From positions 962,962 through 1,026,961 of the forward strand of contig NZ_AQXI01000001.1 of NCBI RefSeq assembly GCF_000376445.1: a stretch of 64,000 nucleotides of DNA, given 5' to 3'. A program made the translations under genes and the position numbers. The stretch comes from Haladaptatus paucihalophilus DX253 (lineage in GTDB: Archaea > Halobacteriota > Halobacteria > Halobacteriales > Haladaptataceae). Below, one piece after another: positions 18,702-27,320 of the stretch. The notes below the pieces were generated by a model. That model was not told the DNA's origin. It was given only the letters and a program-made list of their open reading frames with translations, and did not search any database. The stretch's first letter is position 1. Every line of letters starts with the position of its first letter.

Positions 18702-20774
18702 TCACTCCTCCATTTCGGCGCGGGCGACTTCCGCCCCGGCGAATTCGAGCACCTCCTTCGCGCCCTCGCGTGAGTAGCCCTGCTCCATGAGCGCGTCCAC
18801 CCACGCGTTCTGTTCGTCGTTGTCCATTTCATTCGCCGACACCAACGCCGAGAAGTTGATGTTGTGTTTCTTGTCCTCCCAGAGTTTGCGCTCCAAGGCG
18901 CGGCGCAGGCGGTCGTTGTCCTGCGGGTCGAACGCCTGCCCCTCGCGGGCGCGCCGCGACACCCAGTTCGACACTTCCTGCCGGAAGTCGTCCTTGCGGT
19001 CGCGGGGAACCTCCAACTTCTCCTCAACGGCGCGCAGGAAGCTCTCGTCGGGTTCCTGCTCGCGCCCCGTGAGTTCGTCCTCGACGGTGGCGTTGTCGAT
19101 GTAGGCCATCACGTGGTCCATGTACTTCTCACCCTGCCGCTGGATTTCGTCGATGTCGTAGGCGAGCGCGTGGCGCACGTCCTCGATGGCGCGTTCGCGG
19201 TACTCTCCGCGGACCGTTTCGAGGTAGCGGTAGTAGGTCTCGAAGTTCTCCTCGGGGATGGACCCGTGGTTCTCCAAGTTCTCCTCGAAGTGGTTGAACA
19301 CCGACAGCGGACTCAGGAAGCCGCGGCTCCGGTGCGTGGAGTTCATGATGGCCTCCGCGATTTCGTCGCCGATGAACCGCGCGGAGACGCCTTCCATCCC
19401 TTCGCCGATGTCGGCTTTCTCCTCGGCTTCCTCGCGGAGTTTCTTCACGTCGATGTCGTCGGTGTCCTCGATTTCGCCGTTGTAGGATTTGGCCTTCTGG
19501 AGGAGGTCCACCATCTCGGTGTCCGGCTCCTCGATGCGGGTCAACACGCCGAACAGCCCCGCCATCTCCAGGGTGTGCGGTTCGATGTGCACGTCGGGCA
19601 CGTCCGCGTTGCGGAGCATCTTCCGGTAGATGTCGGCCTCGGACTCGTATTCGAGGACGTACGGGAAGTCGATGCGCTTCGTCCGGTCGTTGAACGCCTC
19701 CATCTTCTCGTCGCCCTTCTTGTCCCGGTACTCGGGCATGTTCGTCCGGCCGACGATGACCTGGTCGATGTCGATGCGGGGGTTGTTCTTCGGCTTGATG
19801 GTCTGTTCCTGGGTGGCGTGCAGGAAGTCGTAGAGGAACTCCCGCTGGAGTTTGAGCAGTTCCTCACCGCTGAAGATACCCCGGTTCGCGTTACAGAACG
19901 CGCCGGAGTAGTCGAACGCGCGCGGGTCGGATTCGCCGTAGATGGCGATCTTCGAGTAGTTGACGTCGCCCGTCAACTCCGTCTCGTCCTGGTTCTTCTT
20001 GTCCTTCGGCTCGAACGTTTCGACGGACTGGCGCTTGTTCTCGTCGGCGACGAGGCGGAATATCTCGATGTGGTTCTCGAGCACCTGCTTGATGTCGTCG
20101 TCGTAGTAGGCCAGCAGCGAATCCATGTAGAACTCGCTCGCGGGGTCGAGCGCCTGCTCGTTTTTGATGGTGTACGGCGCGTCCAACTCCTCGTTGATGT
20201 CGTCGATGACGCGCTGGCGCTGTTCGAGCGGCAGCAGGACGAGCGGGTCCTGATTCATCGGCGACCGAATCTCGTCGTCGGACGGGTCCTGGTCCGGAAT
20301 GACGTCACAGAGGTTCGTCCACCGGAAGGTGTACAGTCGCCCCTCGTCGTGGAGGGTGTAGTCCTCGAAATACTTGCGGACCTGTCGGTCGAAGTCGGAT
20401 TTACCCGACCCGACCGGTCCGAGGAGGAGCTTGATGCGTTTTTCGGGACCGAGCCCGCGCGCACCGCTCTTCACCTTGTTCACGAACTCGTGAATCGCAC
20501 GGTGGATTTCACGCCCGTAGAACGTGTTCTCCCCGTCGAATATGGGGTCTTCGGACGCGAGTCGGTACTCGACGACGCCGGAGTCTTCGTCGTACTCCGT
20601 GCCGTAGTAGTCGAACATATCGGCGACTCGCTGGTGGGCGTTTCTAGCTACCTTCGGGTCTTCGTATACCTCTCGGAGGTACCAGTCGAAGGACTTCGTT
20701 TCACGGAGGTCTTCCGGCATCGATTCCTGGTAACTGCGGCTGAGGTCGTCCAGCGTTTCGATGTCACCTTTCAT
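18702..20774 (-). CDS. prkA: PrkA-type AAA+ serine protein kinase (first copy, operon leader)
   Basis: A 690-residue PrkA-family protein and first gene of the operon. It has the Walker A LLLGPVGSGKSDFDRQ, the PrkA segment GREIHRAIHEFVNKVKSG ahead of it, and FDYSGAFCNANRGIFSGEELLKLQREF after it. IDQVIVGRTNMPEYRD matches the sensor region. The reading frame can be extended to 20870, but MKGDIETLDDLSRSYQ is the likely start; MRDTMKGD, 12 nt earlier, is the alternative. A long leader lies upstream. The presence of two PrkA proteins suggests a heteromeric kinase or two specificities. Confidence 0.88.
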   Translation of the reverse strand: MKGDIETLDDLSRSYQESMPEDLRETKSFDWYLREVYEDPKVARNAHQRVADMFDYYGTEYDEDSGVVEYRLASEDPIFDGENTFYGREIHRAIHEFVNKVKSGARGLGPEKRIKLLLGPVGSGKSDFDRQVRKYFEDYTLHDEGRLYTFRWTNLCDVIPDQDPSDDEIRSPMNQDPLVLLPLEQRQRVIDDINEELDAPYTIKNEQALDPASEFYMDSLLAYYDDDIKQVLENHIEIFRLVADENKRQSVETFEPKDKKNQDETELTGDVNYSKIAIYGESDPRAFDYSGAFCNANRGIFSGEELLKLQREFLYDFLHATQEQTIKPKNNPRIDIDQVIVGRTNMPEYRDKKGDEKMEAFNDRTKRIDFPYVLEYESEADIYRKMLRNADVPDVHIEPHTLEMAGLFGVLTRIEEPDTEMVDLLQKAKSYNGEIEDTDDIDVKKLREEAEEKADIGEGMEGVSARFIGDEIAEAIMNSTHRSRGFLSPLSVFNHFEENLENHGSIPEENFETYYRYLETVRGEYRERAIEDVRHALAYDIDEIQRQGEKYMDHVMAYIDNATVEDELTGREQEPDESFLRAVEEKLEVPRDRKDDFRQEVSNWVSRRAREGQAFDPQDNDRLRRALERKLWEDKKHNINFSALVSANEMDNDEQNAWVDALMEQGYSREGAKEVLEFAGAEVARAEMEE

Positions 20775-20786
20775 TGTATCACGCAT

Positions 20787-21305
20787 TGTTTGGGACTTCG
20801 TATGGACCAAGGGAGAGAGAGACCGACCGGGCGGCCCGATACCGGCGGGAAGTACGTAGTCGACACGCATTCACAAAGTTGTGTCGGTCGGAACACCGCG
20901 ATTGCTCTCCGGCGGGGCTTGTCGGGCGACGGCGAGCGCGCCCGCAGTAACTCCTGCGTCAATCGCGGGATCATTGTGCGTGCCATCCACCGCTTCGGAA
21001 ACCAGTCGGCGTATTCCAGCGAAACCCATCCACCCGGAAGCGTATGGTTCGAGACCGTGTACCGTGCGGACTGCTACCACCCGATACTGTTTAATGGATA
21101 GGACGAGGCCATATATAACTGTTGCCCATGCACAAGATTCTTTTGATATAGATTAAGCATCCGAAAGACCCGAAGTTACGAACGAGTGGGCCTGTAGCGT
21201 TCAAATCGGCCATTGTGAAAAATCACACCGAACCCACCCTTTATATGCAAGGTCGATGCTCGTGGACTGACAACCCTTACACCCGTCCGCCGCCAACCGC
21301 CGTTC
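20787..21305. other. Long intergenic region between the prkA operon and a DUF5820-like gene
   Basis: These 519 bases separate two divergent genes. Two TATA-like boxes are visible: CCATATATAAC at 21109-21119, which in minus orientation would give the prkA operon a leader of about 300 nt, and TTTATATG at 21240-21247, which suits the gene starting at 21306. A 69-codon minus-strand frame at 20871-21080 has weak codon bias and is not called. No repeat or known riboswitch is recognised. Confidence 0.5.
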
Positions 21306-21692
21306 GTGTCCATCGAGAACCTCCCCGAGTCGTGGGTCGTCTGGAACGAGGAACCGAACGGTCGGTGCATCCTCGCCTACCGGCCGGACGTGTTCGACAC
21401 GCGGCAGTTCCCGCCGGAGTGTATGCCGACGCTGTATCTCACGCAAGGGACCCCGAATCGGCCACCGCAGGAGCGCCGGGCGACCGACTCGTGGTATTTC
21501 GAGTTCTTCCTCGAACCGGAGGTCGCTTTGCCGCGGACGCCGCGGTTCTCCTCGCGCGATGAAGCATTGGAGGCCGCCGTCGCGCTCGCGGACGAGTTCG
21601 ACCGCGGCGAAGTGGACTACCGGTCGTGGTATCTAGTTCCGCGCGAGGCGTACCTCGACAAACTGGACGAGTTGACCGGACGAACCGAGTAG
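21306..21692 (+). CDS. Conserved haloarchaeal protein, DUF5820 type
   Basis: A 128-residue soluble protein with GTG start. It contains conserved-looking aromatic segments (PESWVVWNEEPNGRCILAYR and DSWYFEFFLEP) and no known catalytic motif. It matches, from memory, the family DUF5820, found in haloarchaea. A TATA-like TTTATATG lies about 60 nt upstream. The codon use is normal for the window. Function is unknown; the Trp/Tyr-rich N-terminus suggests a ligand or protein-binding role, but this is only a guess. Confidence 0.75.
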   Translation: MSIENLPESWVVWNEEPNGRCILAYRPDVFDTRQFPPECMPTLYLTQGTPNRPPQERRATDSWYFEFFLEPEVALPRTPRFSSRDEALEAAVALADEFDRGEVDYRSWYLVPREAYLDKLDELTGRTE

Positions 21693-21745
21693 CGGGATTT
21701 CGTCGTGGCGAGAGGCTTAACCGGCGGCCACACCTACGCCCGCCT

Positions 21746-22195
21746 ATGTCCACCATCACGCTCGTCGGAACCCGCCTCGCGGACGTCGGTCAGGAGTTCG
21801 TCTATCAGGGCGAAGCCAGCGCCTGCGAGGGCTGTCCCTACAGAAACCAGTGTCTCAATCTCTCCGAGGGGGTGAAATATCGCGTCACGGACGTCAGGGA
21901 TGGCGCACAGACGCTCCCCTGTGGCGTCCACGACGACGGCGTGAGCGCCGTCGAAGTCGAACCGGCGACCGTCCGCGCCAACGTCTCCGCGCGGAACGCC
22001 TACGCTGGGAGCAACGCGAAACTCGAAGGGCCGTGCCCGCACGTCGAGTGCCCGAGCCACGAGTTCTGCGAACCCACCGGTGCCGACTTCGACGAGGAGT
22101 ACCGGATTTCGAAAATCGTCGGGGACCCTCCCCACGACTACTGCCACTTGGACCGCGACCTGACGCTCGTCGAGTTCGACGAGACGGACGAGTAA
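21746..22195 (+). CDS. UPF0179 family Cys-rich protein
   Basis: A 149-residue archaeal protein of the UPF0179 family. It has eight cysteines in paired form: CEGCPYRNQC near 28-37, C66 in LPCGVHDDG, CPHVECPSHEFC near 105-116, and C137 near the end (HDYCHLD). The spacing suggests a zinc or iron-sulfur site. The start ATG at 21746 gives MSTITLVGTRLADVGQEF, the usual N-terminus; the frame upstream is non-coding in character. It ends exactly where the convergent gene on the other strand ends. The cellular role is unknown. Confidence 0.85.
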   Translation: MSTITLVGTRLADVGQEFVYQGEASACEGCPYRNQCLNLSEGVKYRVTDVRDGAQTLPCGVHDDGVSAVEVEPATVRANVSARNAYAGSNAKLEGPCPHVECPSHEFCEPTGADFDEEYRISKIVGDPPHDYCHLDRDLTLVEFDETDE

Positions 22196-23002
22196 TCAGT
22201 TCCCCAGCACGCCGATGTACTCCGCCGTGTAGCCGAAGATGTCCTCGTAGCCGTACGCCGACATCAACACCGGAACGAACGGGTTTTCGGCGACCAGTTC
22301 GTCCCCGTCGGCGGTTGCGAACGGCTCTCCCCGCTCGACCCGCTGGAAGTTCTCAACCAACACTTCGAACTCCGTGCCGCCGTTTTTCCGCACCGGTTGG
22401 TCCATCCGGAACACTTCCACCTCGTCCTGTTCGCCCGCATCGACCGGATTTTTGCCCTCCGGCAACGGAAGGGCACCCGTTCCCGCGAGGAACCCGCGAA
22501 CAAGGTCGTAGGCGTTGTCGACCGCCTCGGGAGACCCTTGCAGGCCGCACTCGACCTCCAGCGTGTGCGGATGCGAGATGAGTTTTCCCTTCGTGAACTT
22601 GTCCGTCTCGACCAGTTGTGAGACCGGCAGGTACGGGCAGATGGACCGCGCGACCGCGTTCACCCGGTCCACGAGCGCGAACGGCCTCGCGTACGATTGC
22701 GTGGAGTGAAGCGAGAGGACCGTACAGTCCCGTAGCTCCGACACCAAGTCGTGCGCCAACCGCCGCTCGTACGTCTCCGCGTTCGGGTCGCCGGGGAAGA
22801 CGCGGTTCAAGTCCTCGTTGACGTACCGGACGCCGCGTTCGAGCGCGCGCTCGTTGACGACGACGACCTTCACCGCCCGCTCCACGTCCGGGTCCTCCAA
22901 CAGCAGTCTATCGACCGCCTTCGGACCGCACGGCTCGTCGCCGTGAATCCCGGCGACGACTGCCACTTCCGGCGTTCCTTCACCTAACTGCTCGATTCGC
23001 AT
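22196..23002 (-). CDS. Second AstE/AspA-type zinc amidohydrolase
   Basis: A 268-residue member of the succinylglutamate desuccinylase/aspartoacylase group. Zinc ligands are seen in GIHGDEPCG (H20 and E23 of the HxxE pair) and in LSLHSTQSYARPFALVD. DLNRVFPGDP at about 64-73 is the substrate-binding segment, and ECGLQGS carries a Glu typical of catalysis. It is shorter than the homologue at 652 and clearly distinct from it. The gene is convergent with UPF0179, with no spacer. The substrate may be an N-acyl amino acid or peptide tag; nothing in the neighbourhood decides it. Confidence 0.85.
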   Translation of the reverse strand: MRIEQLGEGTPEVAVVAGIHGDEPCGPKAVDRLLLEDPDVERAVKVVVVNERALERGVRYVNEDLNRVFPGDPNAETYERRLAHDLVSELRDCTVLSLHSTQSYARPFALVDRVNAVARSICPYLPVSQLVETDKFTKGKLISHPHTLEVECGLQGSPEAVDNAYDLVRGFLAGTGALPLPEGKNPVDAGEQDEVEVFRMDQPVRKNGGTEFEVLVENFQRVERGEPFATADGDELVAENPFVPVLMSAYGYEDIFGYTAEYIGVLGN

Positions 23003-23078
23003 TTACCGAAGTCAGGTGTCGAAGCTTGAAAGCGCTTTACACTCGCGATTTCGCGGCAAAAGGGTACCGTGTTGGCGA

Positions 23079-23567
23079 CTACTCCAGCCCGTCAGCGTAG
23101 TCGAAATCCATCTCTCTGACGGTCGGCCGTTCCCCGTCCAGTTCTATTTTCCACCCGTGGAGCACCGTCGGGTCGTCCAACGCGTTCGTCATTTTCGTTC
23201 GCACGTCGGTGACGTTCACGCCGTAGAAGTCGCTCGGAACGCCGTGGAGGTACTGAAGCGCGGTTTCGAAGAGCGAGCGCATGCCGCTGTCGTCCTCGAA
23301 GTCGAAGTGTTTGTACGCGCCCGCCGCGACCTGCACCATTCCGTGGAGGAACGCGCTCTCGACCGACCCGTTGCCGTAGTTGTACCACTCGTCCTCGAAG
23401 CAGTCGTGGCTCTCGTGGAACTCCCCGGCGTTGAACAGTCGCACGCCGTGAACCACCGCCGTTCGAAGCGTTCCGTGTTCCCAGCAGTCTCGCTCCGGGA
23501 GCCACCCCGACGGGATTCGGCCGGTCGGTGGCGGGTCGGCGGTCGGGTCGCGTGTGTGGTCGTCCAT
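23079..23567 (-). CDS. DUF309 domain protein
   Basis: A 162-residue protein with the DUF309 signature [19 protein letters not shown], in which His and Glu residues line one helix, and a second conserved helix [17 protein letters not shown]. The family is widespread in archaea and bacteria and its function is unknown. The reading frame runs on upstream to 23804, but that part is basic and unlike the protein; [11 protein letters not shown] is the start. Its promoter would lie in the 100-bp gap to the next gene. Confidence 0.85.
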   Translation of the reverse strand: MDDHTRDPTADPPPTGRIPSGWLPERDCWEHGTLRTAVVHGVRLFNAGEFHESHDCFEDEWYNYGNGSVESAFLHGMVQVAAGAYKHFDFEDDSGMRSLFETALQYLHGVPSDFYGVNVTDVRTKMTNALDDPTVLHGWKIELDGERPTVREMDFDYADGLE

Positions 23568-23673
23568 TGCGGTCGCTTGGTCGTTGGTGGTCCAGTCGTT
23601 TGTGTGTTGGTACTGGTCGTCCTCGACGCGTCGAGAAAAATCGATACTCGTTTTCGCTCGATTCGTTCGGTCC

Positions 23674-23997
23674 CTACTGCGCAACCACCGCTTTGCTCGG
23701 CGGCGCTCGCGCGACTTCGTAGTCGCCACTTTCATCGACCGCGATGACTGCCCACTCGTAGTCCGGGTTCGAATCCCGAATCCGTTTTCGCAGTCGTGTC
23801 GCATTCTCCGTCCACGTCACGAAGCAACGTAGCGTCCCATATTTCGGAGCCTCCCCGGAATCCGCGAGGGCGGAAACGCGTACCTCGCGCCACTTTCGTC
23901 TGGCGCGAAATTCGTCTCCGTCGTCCAATACCTCGTATCCGAGGCTGTTGAAAATCGACCTGGCCTCCTTGGTCGGTGGTGTGCTAACAGGGGCCAT
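23674..23997 (-). CDS. Small haloarchaeal protein, DUF7116 type
   Basis: A 107-residue protein beginning [20 protein letters not shown]. The predicted fold alternates strands and helices ([24 protein letters not shown], then [18 protein letters not shown], then [20 protein letters not shown]). I recall such proteins as a haloarchaeal family labelled DUF7116, without known function. The ATG 20 codons upstream would add a hydrophobic, Lys/Tyr-rich stretch and is less likely, since TACGTAATAAATG-like promoter sequence overlaps it. Confidence 0.65.
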   Translation of the reverse strand: MAPVSTPPTKEARSIFNSLGYEVLDDGDEFRARRKWREVRVSALADSGEAPKYGTLRCFVTWTENATRLRKRIRDSNPDYEWAVIAVDESGDYEVARAPPSKAVVAQ

Positions 23998-24099
23998 CCA
24001 TGTGAACGTAACACACAATACGTAATAAATGTTCTTGCGGATTCGAACAAATGTCACCCTCTATTCAAAATATCGAAACGGATGCCTACCGGACGGCGG

Positions 24100-24339
24100 T
24101 CACTCGTGTGCCGCGTCCCACTCCGTCGCTTTGCGGAGGTTTCCACACCGGTTGCACTCGATGCGGCCCATCGAATCCATCGCGTTGTCCAACGTCTCGC
24201 AGTTCGCACAGAAGTAGCCGTAGCGCCGTTCGTGCTCGGGCGAGCGATAGACGACGAAAAACGGACCTTTCGACCCGCGAGTTCCTTCCGACTCGTTGAT
24301 GTAGACGGTTTCGTCATCCGGCGTCGTCGCTGTGGTCAT
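24100..24339 (-). CDS. Small zinc-ribbon protein, DUF5816 type
   Basis: A 79-residue protein with a four-cysteine zinc ribbon: YFCANCETLDNAMD and IECNRCGNLRK, about 16 residues between the pairs. The N-terminus holds a short beta segment (VYINESEG, PFFVVYRSPEHERRYGYF). It matches, from memory, the haloarchaeal family DUF5816. The frame begins further upstream, but MTTATTPDDETV is preferred because the conserved part starts there. It is divergent from the 5'-nucleotidase gene, with about 80 bp between them. Function is unknown. Confidence 0.75.
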   Translation of the reverse strand: MTTATTPDDETVYINESEGTRGSKGPFFVVYRSPEHERRYGYFCANCETLDNAMDSMGRIECNRCGNLRKATEWDAAHE

Positions 24340-24421
24340 TATCCACCCCTTGTCGGCCCATCGATTTAGGGATGTTGAACGTATCGAAGGTATCTTGTCT
24401 CCTCCCTGAGACACGTCGGCA

Positions 24422-25783
24422 ATGACCCTCCGACTCCTCCACTATTCGGACATCGAGAACGTCTACGACGACCCGGACCGACTCGGCCGACTGGCGGGTT
24501 GTATCGACGCCAGACGCGACGACCGAACCGTCGTCGTCGGAACCGGGGACAACACCGCCCCCGGCGTCCTCTCGCTCGTCACCGAGGGGCGGCAAGCCCT
24601 CGATTTCTTCGACGCTATCTCCCCCGATTTCGGGACGTTCGGCAACCACGACTTCGATTACGGAATCGACCGCACCCGCGAACTCGTCCGGCGCTCCCCC
24701 CAGACGTGGCTCACCGTCAACGTCCGCGAAGGGGACGACCGGTTCGCGGCCGGTGCCGGAACCGCGCCGTACGCGACCCGAAATATCGGCGGTACCCGGG
24801 TCGGATTCTTCGGCGTCACCACGCCCGAAACGGCGTCGATAAATCCGAACGCGAGCGAACTAACGTTCACCGACCCGATAGCGGCGGCCGAACGAACCGT
24901 CTCCCGTCTCCGAGACGAGGGCGTCGATATCGTCGTCGCGCTCTCTCACCTCGGCCGCGGCGACGAAGCGCTCGCCGACGCGGTGGATATCGACGTCATC
25001 CTCGGCGGACACGTCCACTCCGAGCGGGTGGAACAGCTGAACGGGACGCTCGTTACCCGTCCGGGTGTCAACGGCCACGTCCTCCTCGAAGTGGCCTTCG
25101 ACGGCGGGTCCGAACCGACCGTGACCCGACACCGCGTCGCGGACGCACCGCGGAACGAGGACGTGGCCGGTCGGCTGTACGAACGAAAGGAGTCGGCCGG
25201 ACTCGGTTCGGTCGTCGCGAGCGTGGACGACCCCATCGAACGAACCAAAACCACGACCTTCCGCGGCGAGAGTCGAATCGGGAACTTCGTCGCCGACGCC
25301 TACCGCTGGGCGACCGACGCGGCCGTCGGCCTGCAAAACAGCGGCGGAATCCGCGAAGGCGACCCGCTTTCGGGCGAGGTGACCGTCGGTGACCTCGTGA
25401 GCGTCCTGCCGTTTCAGGAGCGCGTCGTCGTCGCGGAACTCTCGGGTGACGAACTCCTCGACGTGTTCCGGCAGGCTCACGACCCGACCATCGGGTTCGC
25501 CGAACACGACTGGTGGCACGGTCACCTGAGCGGGGTCGAACTCGTCTGGAACCGGGCGGAGAACGCGCTCGAATCCGCGACCATCGCCGGACGCGAGATT
25601 CGGGACGACGCGACCTACAGCCTCGCGACGACCGAGTACCTCCTGCACAGCGACCGGGAGTTCCCCGCGCTCGACATCGACCACCACGTCGAAACCGGAG
25701 ACGTACAGTACGAGGTGCTGGCCGACTACGCCCGTCGATTCGGCATCGACCCCCAGATAGAGGGTCGCATCGCGCAAAGATAG
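24422..25783 (+). CDS. 5'-nucleotidase/2',3'-cyclic phosphodiesterase family metallophosphatase
   Basis: A 453-residue two-domain nucleotidase. The N-terminal metallophosphatase domain shows LLHYSDIEN, VGTGDN, FGTFGNHDFDYG, ALSHLGRGDE and ILGGHVHSE. The C-terminal substrate domain shows GNFVADAYRWA, LQNSGGIREG and VLPFQERVVVAELSGDEL. The first motif normally reads D-x-H; here it is D-I-E, so one metal-ligand His is replaced by Glu. No signal peptide is seen, so it is probably cytoplasmic, unlike most UshA-type enzymes. It overlaps no neighbour and ends 35 bp before the Usp gene. Confidence 0.88.
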   Translation: MTLRLLHYSDIENVYDDPDRLGRLAGCIDARRDDRTVVVGTGDNTAPGVLSLVTEGRQALDFFDAISPDFGTFGNHDFDYGIDRTRELVRRSPQTWLTVNVREGDDRFAAGAGTAPYATRNIGGTRVGFFGVTTPETASINPNASELTFTDPIAAAERTVSRLRDEGVDIVVALSHLGRGDEALADAVDIDVILGGHVHSERVEQLNGTLVTRPGVNGHVLLEVAFDGGSEPTVTRHRVADAPRNEDVAGRLYERKESAGLGSVVASVDDPIERTKTTTFRGESRIGNFVADAYRWATDAAVGLQNSGGIREGDPLSGEVTVGDLVSVLPFQERVVVAELSGDELLDVFRQAHDPTIGFAEHDWWHGHLSGVELVWNRAENALESATIAGREIRDDATYSLATTEYLLHSDREFPALDIDHHVETGDVQYEVLADYARRFGIDPQIEGRIAQR

Positions 25784-25818
25784 TAAGGTTCTCCCGGGTG
25801 CACCACCTCCGACTCGAT

Positions 25819-26217
25819 ATGACTCGCGTCCTCGTTCCGGTTCGCTATCCGCTTTCGGAACACTCGCGTCGGACGCTCTCCGAGGCTCTTCGCGTGGCCG
25901 AAGAGCGAGACGCCGACCTCACCGTATTGCACGTGAATCTGTATCACCGCGGAAGCGAGATACGACGCACCGACCTGAAACGAACCGTCGAGAAGGCCTT
26001 CGGTCGGATCAGGAACGCCAGATACGTCGTCCGCGACGGCTTTCTCGTGGAGGAGACGATTTTGGAGGAAATCGCCGCGACGAGCGCCGACGTGGTGGTC
26101 ATCGGCCGTAAGCAGGTCGGTCGGTGGCGGCGTGCGATTCGCCGACTGGTGGACGACCCCGACATCGAGACCTTCCTCAGCGAGAAAGTGGATTGCGAAC
26201 TTATCACGGTGGGATAG
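25819..26217 (+). CDS. Universal stress protein family (UspA)
   Basis: A 132-residue single Usp domain: MTRVLVPVRYPLSEHSRRTL at the start, DLTVLHVNLY, then ADVVVIGRKQVGRWRRAIRRLV. The usual nucleotide-binding signature G-2x-G-9x-G(S/T) is incomplete after the second glycine, so this copy may not bind ATP. The upstream frame continues through the nucleotidase 3' end, but the ATG at 25819 fits the fold. The gene could be co-transcribed with the nucleotidase (35 bp gap). It ends 2 bp before the convergent mscS-like gene. Confidence 0.88.
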   Translation: MTRVLVPVRYPLSEHSRRTLSEALRVAEERDADLTVLHVNLYHRGSEIRRTDLKRTVEKAFGRIRNARYVVRDGFLVEETILEEIAATSADVVVIGRKQVGRWRRAIRRLVDDPDIETFLSEKVDCELITVG

Positions 26218-26219
26218 CG

Positions 26220-27209
26220 TCAGCGTTCGTCGAACTCGACCGGTCGGGAGGGGGGCGTTCGCTGCTGGGGTTCTCGTTCGACGGCGACCCGCGCGACGCC
26301 GCTCGTATCGTCGAAGACGAGGTGCGAGTGGGGGTACGCGATCTCCACGTCGGCATCCTGTATTTCCTCCCAGATTCGCTCCATGATGTGTGAGTGGACG
26401 CGGCGCATGTAGTACGGGTCTTTCACCCAGTAGCGGAGTTCGAGCAGAACGCCGTGGTCGGCGTAATCCCGTATCTGCGCCACGGGGTCGCTCGGATAAC
26501 GGGCGCTCCCGATACGGATGTCCGGCCCCGACGCGACGACCTCCGGCGTGTTGCGGGCCGCCCGCTCCATGATGGCTCGCGCCTCGTCGAGGTCGCCCTC
26601 GTAGGTGACTTGCATCTGGAGAGAAAGCCGCGAACGCGTGTCCTCGGCCGAATAATTCACCACGTCCCGCTCGCGCATCGTCGCGTTCGGGATGACGAGG
26701 AACGTGTTTTGCATCGTGAAAATCTTCGTGTACCGGAGCGTGATGTCCTCGACGTAGCCGCGGGTTCCACCTTCCGGGGTGCTGGTGTCCACCAACTCGA
26801 TGAGGTCGCCGATTTCGTAGGGTTGGTCGGCCAGCAGGAACAGTCCGTTGATGACGCTCCCGATGATGGGTGCGAGGATGAGACCGACCGTGGCGGAGAA
26901 CACCGTGACCGAGAGCAGGAGGTTGGACGCTCCTAAGCCGACCTGTGCGGCGGCGGTGGCGACCGCGATGAACAGGATGATGCCACGAATCCCGCGAAGA
27001 ACGGTCTTCGTGATGCTCGGCCTTCGGAATCGGCGCGCGACCTGCCGACCGACGAGGCTGACGACCAACTGCGAGACGTACCAGCCGAGGAGGACGAACA
27101 AGGCCGCGAGGAGGACGTTCGTGACGGTAACGTTCGTGGCGACTTCGAACGCTCCGATGGCGCCGAACCAACGGAGAATACCATCAATCGCTGTACCGGT
27201 CGTCGGCAT
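26220..27209 (-). CDS. MscS-family mechanosensitive channel
   Basis: A small-conductance mechanosensitive channel protein of 329 residues that would release solutes on hypo-osmotic shock. Three transmembrane segments are at about 22-45, 70-90 and 95-120. The pore helix region LGASNLLLSVTVFSATVGLILAPIIGSVINGLF and the beta domain IGDLIELVDTSTPEGGTRGYVEDITLRYTKIF, with VVIPNATM, are typical. The C-terminal 60 residues (IQDADVEIAYPHSHLVFDD and on) are the usual vestibule and a variable tail. It is convergent with the Usp gene. Confidence 0.92.
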   Translation of the reverse strand: MPTTGTAIDGILRWFGAIGAFEVATNVTVTNVLLAALFVLLGWYVSQLVVSLVGRQVARRFRRPSITKTVLRGIRGIILFIAVATAAAQVGLGASNLLLSVTVFSATVGLILAPIIGSVINGLFLLADQPYEIGDLIELVDTSTPEGGTRGYVEDITLRYTKIFTMQNTFLVIPNATMRERDVVNYSAEDTRSRLSLQMQVTYEGDLDEARAIMERAARNTPEVVASGPDIRIGSARYPSDPVAQIRDYADHGVLLELRYWVKDPYYMRRVHSHIMERIWEEIQDADVEIAYPHSHLVFDDTSGVARVAVEREPQQRTPPSRPVEFDER

Positions 27210-27320
27210 GAGTCTTCCGTCTCACCCGACCAAGTAAAACCCCCGCATTTCGACGCTTGACGTGTCGTTCCCGGGAAAAATAGTGGCGAAAACTAAGTCA
27301 CGCCGCGACAATTCGAACGT

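Noticed and set aside
20871-21080. 69-codon minus-strand frame with a GTG start and a TATA-like box about 30 nt upstream
   Set aside because: G/C at third codon positions is only about 57 percent, well below neighbouring genes. It could still be a leader peptide, but this is not supported.
18864-21101. Plus-strand frame of 745 codons opposite the first prkA copy
   Set aside because: It covers a PrkA gene in antisense, and its protein has no acidic bias.
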